This document shows positions 30,620 to 33,733 of a stretch of DNA of 33,733 bases, piece after piece. Under the pieces are notes generated by a model. It worked only from the letters and a program-made list of their open reading frames with translations. It was not told where the DNA came from and did not search any database. The DNA lies in NCBI GenBank assembly GCA_016867235.1, contig VGJY01000029.1:1-33733 (forward strand). The letters are read 5' to 3'. Both the position numbers and the translations under genes were made by a program. How positions within the stretch are numbered: the first letter of the stretch is position 1; each line of letters starts with the position of its first letter. The stretch is from Candidatus Tanganyikabacteria bacterium. Its GTDB lineage: Bacteria; Cyanobacteriota; Sericytochromatia; S15B-MN24; VGJW01.

Positions 30620-33600
30620 ATGAGTGAAGAAGTCGTGAACCCGCTGCGCAGCCGTCTGGCGAGCTACCTGCCACGTTTGCTCGTGCGGCACTGCGCGGCA
30701 GTTTCCGGGAAACCGGCCGCCCGGGTGGAGGCATTCCGCGCCGCCATCCTGCTGGCCGATGTTTCCGGTTTCACGGCGCTCGCGGAGCGGCTCGCGCGGA
30801 AGGGAAGCCTGGGTGCGGAGGAGCTCACGGCCGTGCTCAACGGCTATTTCGGCCCCCTGATCGACGTCATCGGGCGATTCGGGGGCGACATCGCCAAGTT
30901 CGCCGGCGACGCCCTGCTCGTGCTGTGGCCCGACGAGGATCTCGACCGCGCCTTGGAGTCGGCGGTCGCCTGCGGGCGCGCCATGCAGGCGGAGATCGGC
31001 CGATTGCGGGCCGGTGCCGAGATCGCGCTGGAGCTGAAGGTGATCGTGGGGGCCGGCGACTTCGCCCTGGCGCAGCCTGGCGGCGTGCTCGGGCGCTGGG
31101 AGTGGGTGGTCATGGGCGCGCCCTTCGCGGCGCTCGCCGAGGCCGCGCACCGGGCGAGGCCGGGCGATGTGGCGCTGGCGGCCGGTTGCGAGGAACCGGT
31201 CGGCCTCCCGGCCGGCCGTGCGACGCACCAGGCGAGACCCGCCGGCGTGGCGCCGGCGGCCGGCTGCGAGGACCCGGCGGACTCCGCTGGCGGCCGTGTG
31301 GTGGCTGGCGACGGGGAGGTCGCAGGCGGGTTTGCAGCGGTGGCGGGCCTCGGGGGACTCCCCGCTCCGGGTCTGCTCGAGGGCTTCCTGCCCGGAGCGG
31401 TGCGGGACCGGGTGCTGGCGGGCCAGGAAGCCTGGCTGTCCGAGTTGCGGCAGGTGAGCGTGGTCTTCGTGAACTTGCCCGACCTGCATCACGACATGCC
31501 GCTCGCCTTCGCGCAGGAGCTGATCGAGGCGCTCCAGGGCGCGCTCTATCGCCACGAGGGGTCGCTCAACAAGCTCAGCGTGGACGAAAAGGGAGTGTCG
31601 CTGGTCGCGGTGCTCGGCCTGCCGCCGCTGGCGCATGCCGACGATGCAGCGCGCGCCGTACGGGCGGCCGTGGCGATGTCCGAAGTGCTAGCCGACCGCG
31701 GCGTGCGCGGGGCGATAGGCGTGGCTTCGGGCAAGGCGTTCTGCGGGGAGGTCGGCAACGCCTCGCGGCGCGAGTACACGGTCATGGGCGACGTGGTGAA
31801 CCTGGCCGCGCGCCTCATGCAGACCGCCGGTCGAAACATCCTCTGCGACGCCGCGACGCGGGAAGCCGCCCGCGGACTGGCCTTCGAGGAGTTGCCGCCC
31901 GTGGCGCTCAAGGGCAAGGCGGACCGGGTGGCGGTGTTCCGCCCGACCGGCGAGGCGGTCGTGCCCGGCCGAAGCGCGCGGCTGCTGTGCGGTCGCGGCG
32001 CCGAGAAGGCGGCCATCGAGGCGCGGCTGCAGGCTCTCTGGCACGGCGGAGCGGCCTCGGTGCTGGTGGTCGAGGGCGAGGCCGGAATAGGCAAGTCCGA
32101 ACTGGCGCGGTTCGCTCGCTCGCGCTGCGATGCGCTAGGTGTACGTCACCTGACCGGTATCGCCGACGCCCTGGAGCCCACCACGCCGTTCTTCGCCTGG
32201 CGCGACGTGCTGGCCGCGGTGGTCGCCGATCTGGCCCTGGATCCTGGCGACCCGCGCGCCTCGCTCCTGGCCGCGGTGCTTCCCGGCCGTTTCCCGGAGG
32301 CCACACCGCAGGAAGGGGCTTCCCGGGCGGAGCAGACGATCGAGTTCCTGGTTTCGCTCCTGCGCCGCTGGCAGGCCGGGCAGCCGCTCCTGGTCTTCCT
32401 CGAGGACAGCCACTGGCTGGATTCGGCCTCCTGGGCCCTGGCCGCCGCGCTCGCGTCGCGCGCCGAAAACCTGCTGCTTGTGCCCCTCACCCGGCCCGTT
32501 CCCGAACCGCTCCCACCCGAGTACGCGGCGCTCCGCGCCAGGGGCGCGGTCCTGCGGCTGGGCGCGCTGGGGACGGACGCCGCCGCCGATCTGGTCCGGC
32601 ACCGGCTTGGCGGCCATGTGTCGCCCGAGGCGGCCGAGGCCGTCGCCGCGCGTGCCGGCGGCCATCCCTACTTCTGCGAGGAGCTTGCCGCGGTGCTCGC
32701 GGAGACCGGCGAGACCGCCGCGCTCCCGGCCACCATCCAGGGTGCCCTCACCAGCCGTATCGATCGCTTGCCGCCGGCCGAGCAGCTAGCGCTGAAGGTG
32801 GCGAGCGTGGTCGGCCGGACCTTCTCGGCGGAGGCCTTGCGCGCCGCCCACCCCCTCGCTCCGCCCGACGCCGAGGTGGCGGCGGCGCTCGTTGCCCTGG
32901 AGCAAGCGGACCTGGCCTCGCCCCGGCCGGATGGCGACTACGCCTTCAAGCACGCGATCACCCAGGAAGTGGCCTACGACCTCCTGCTGCACTCCCAGCG
33001 CCGCGAGGTCCACGCAAGGCTGGCAGAGTGGCTGGAGGCCCAGCCGATCCCGTCCTACCCGCTCCTCGCCCACCACTATGACAGGGCGGGGAATGAAGGA
33101 AGAGCGATAGAGTTCCTGGCGCTTGCCGGGGAACAGGCTCTGGCAACCTGGGCACCGAAAGAAGCATGCCACTTCCTTAGCCGGGCCCTTGAGCTCGGAG
33201 GGAAGGTAGGCGTAACGCCTTCCATCTCCTCGAGTATGGTCGTCCTTGGCAAGGCCTATTACGCGCTTGGGAAGCCAGACTTGGCAATCCGCCTCCTGGA
33301 AGATGCCGAGCGACTGTGTCGCGAATCGGGAAACCACCAGGACCTTCTCCGAGCACTTTCCGCCAAGATGCGAGCACTCAATCAACTAGGAAAGAAGCTT
33401 CACGCGATTGAGGTAGCGAGCCAAGCCATATCCGTTGCCAGGTCACTCGGCGACTCTCCTCGACAGGCGGGGATCTTAGCCTACCTCGGTATGCTCTACG
33501 TGGCCACGGATTTGCCGAATCTCTCCGAGTTCGAGCGGATTCGGCTAGGAATGGCGTATTTGCAGGAAGCAATTGATATTAACCGAAGATCTGGCGACCT

Positions 33601-33667
33601 TGTAGAGCTCTATGGCATGCCTATCCGCTTGCCCCAGAAGGCTCGCTCGTGTAGTCTGGTGGCATGA
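30620..33667 (+). CDS. soluble-adenylyl-cyclase-like protein: two cyclase domains, AAA ATPase, helical repeats; C-terminus probably truncated
   Basis: A 1015-aa class III cyclase with the layout of mammalian soluble adenylyl cyclase. Cyclase domain C1 (about 42-180) has AILLADVSGFTAL and KFAGDALLVLW, giving metal ligands Asp47 and Asp97. C2 (about 278-440) has EYTVMGDVVNLAARLM, giving Asn394 and Arg398, plus Lys318 and Thr387 where adenine-selective residues sit. An ATPase follows, with Walker A GEAGIGKS (486-493) and Walker B LLVFLEDSHWLD, then TPR-like helices. Product: cAMP, predicted. An insertion of two similar units (178-226) lies between C1 and C2. From about 33,090 codon use becomes visibly more A/T-rich. 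The final residues after RRSGDLVEL are unlike the repeats, and the stop overlaps the transposase start. It lies 21 bp after the hydratase gene. Confidence 0.85.
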   Translation: MSEEVVNPLRSRLASYLPRLLVRHCAAVSGKPAARVEAFRAAILLADVSGFTALAERLARKGSLGAEELTAVLNGYFGPLIDVIGRFGGDIAKFAGDALLVLWPDEDLDRALESAVACGRAMQAEIGRLRAGAEIALELKVIVGAGDFALAQPGGVLGRWEWVVMGAPFAALAEAAHRARPGDVALAAGCEEPVGLPAGRATHQARPAGVAPAAGCEDPADSAGGRVVAGDGEVAGGFAAVAGLGGLPAPGLLEGFLPGAVRDRVLAGQEAWLSELRQVSVVFVNLPDLHHDMPLAFAQELIEALQGALYRHEGSLNKLSVDEKGVSLVAVLGLPPLAHADDAARAVRAAVAMSEVLADRGVRGAIGVASGKAFCGEVGNASRREYTVMGDVVNLAARLMQTAGRNILCDAATREAARGLAFEELPPVALKGKADRVAVFRPTGEAVVPGRSARLLCGRGAEKAAIEARLQALWHGGAASVLVVEGEAGIGKSELARFARSRCDALGVRHLTGIADALEPTTPFFAWRDVLAAVVADLALDPGDPRASLLAAVLPGRFPEATPQEGASRAEQTIEFLVSLLRRWQAGQPLLVFLEDSHWLDSASWALAAALASRAENLLLVPLTRPVPEPLPPEYAALRARGAVLRLGALGTDAAADLVRHRLGGHVSPEAAEAVAARAGGHPYFCEELAAVLAETGETAALPATIQGALTSRIDRLPPAEQLALKVASVVGRTFSAEALRAAHPLAPPDAEVAAALVALEQADLASPRPDGDYAFKHAITQEVAYDLLLHSQRREVHARLAEWLEAQPIPSYPLLAHHYDRAGNEGRAIEFLALAGEQALATWAPKEACHFLSRALELGGKVGVTPSISSSMVVLGKAYYALGKPDLAIRLLEDAERLCRESGNHQDLLRALSAKMRALNQLGKKLHAIEVASQAISVARSLGDSPRQAGILAYLGMLYVATDLPNLSEFERIRLGMAYLQEAIDINRRSGDLVELYGMPIRLPQKARSCSLVA

Positions 33668-33733
33668 GCCGACCGCGCTCCCTGCCTGACTTTCAGCGTG
33701 CCTTCCCTGACGAGGCGGCCTGCGCCGCGTACC
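33615..33733 (+). mobile_element. left end of an IS1595-family-like insertion sequence, cut by the window edge
   Basis: The cyclase coding pattern fades after about 33,610 and a transposase-like start appears at 33664, so an element end should lie between. No terminal inverted repeat or target duplication can be identified without the right end. The boundary given is an estimate. Confidence 0.35.
33664..33733 (+). CDS. N-terminus of an IS1595-family transposase (partial)
   Basis: The 23 codons before the window edge read MSRPRSLPDFQRAF then PDEAACAAY. This matches the conserved opening of IS1595-type transposases (S-L-x-x-F-x-x-x-F-P-D-E-x-A-C-x-x-Y-L), which precedes a zinc ribbon and a DDE-type catalytic domain. 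The start overlaps the cyclase stop as ATGA, which is a result of insertion rather than operon structure. The match is short, so confidence is limited. Confidence 0.6.
   Translation, partial: MSRPRSLPDFQRAFPDEAACAAY

Overview
The window comes from a GC-rich Gram-negative bacterium. A compact lptC-lptA-lptB-lptF operon implies an outer membrane with LPS transport, and six proteins carry lipoprotein signal peptides. The lineage cannot be fixed from this stretch. The many kelch and TIG lipoproteins, an Rdx selenoprotein and a mammalian-type soluble adenylyl cyclase suggest a poorly sampled, deep-branching phylum; a non-photosynthetic relative of Cyanobacteriota is one guess. The genome should also encode selenocysteine machinery (SelA, SelB, SelD, tRNA-Sec), which lies outside the window.

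Layout, left to right. 1-1.6 kb: the start of a lipoprotein running off the left edge, a possible mini-protein, a MiaE-like tRNA hydroxylase and a PilZ protein. 1.7-8.5 kb: two paralogous lipoproteins, each with two TIG domains and a 12-repeat kelch-like propeller, separated by an inverted gene of SRPBCC-like appearance. 8.5-8.9 kb: a gap with a 40-bp repeat and several dyads. 8.9-12.9 kb, minus strand: lptC-lptA-lptB-lptF with overlapping ends, followed by ahcY. 12.9-16.4 kb, minus strand: an SDR oxidoreductase, a large protein with a peptidoglycan-binding C-terminus and a toxin-preamble-like N-terminus, and a quinone-oxidoreductase-like enzyme. 16.6-18.5 kb: a small unknown protein converging on a DEAD-box helicase.

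18.6-20.2 kb: a SelW/Rdx-type selenoprotein whose in-frame UGA (18605-18607) is followed by a bacterial SECIS-like hairpin. It overlaps a lipoprotein gene by GTGA, and a matrixin-like metalloprotease lipoprotein follows. 20.2-24.8 kb, minus strand: a four-gene signalling operon (vWA, FHA, Ser/Thr kinase, pseudokinase-PP2C). Its last three proteins all begin with a pair of zinc ribbons, which suggests one phospho-signalling complex.

25.1-26.2 kb: two unknown genes facing each other across a strong hairpin. 26.3-30.6 kb, plus strand: a PHP-family metallohydrolase, then a biotin carboxylase, a free-standing biotinyl carrier, HMG-CoA lyase and an AUH-type enoyl-CoA hydratase. These look like part of leucine/isovalerate degradation, but the carboxyltransferase is missing. 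30.6-33.7 kb: a soluble-adenylyl-cyclase-like protein (two cyclase domains, AAA ATPase, helical repeats). Its reading frame stops where an IS1595-type transposase begins at the right edge, so it is probably truncated by the insertion.

The most notable items are the UGA-encoded selenoprotein with its coupled downstream lipoprotein, and the double-zinc-ribbon vWA/FHA/kinase/PP2C cassette.
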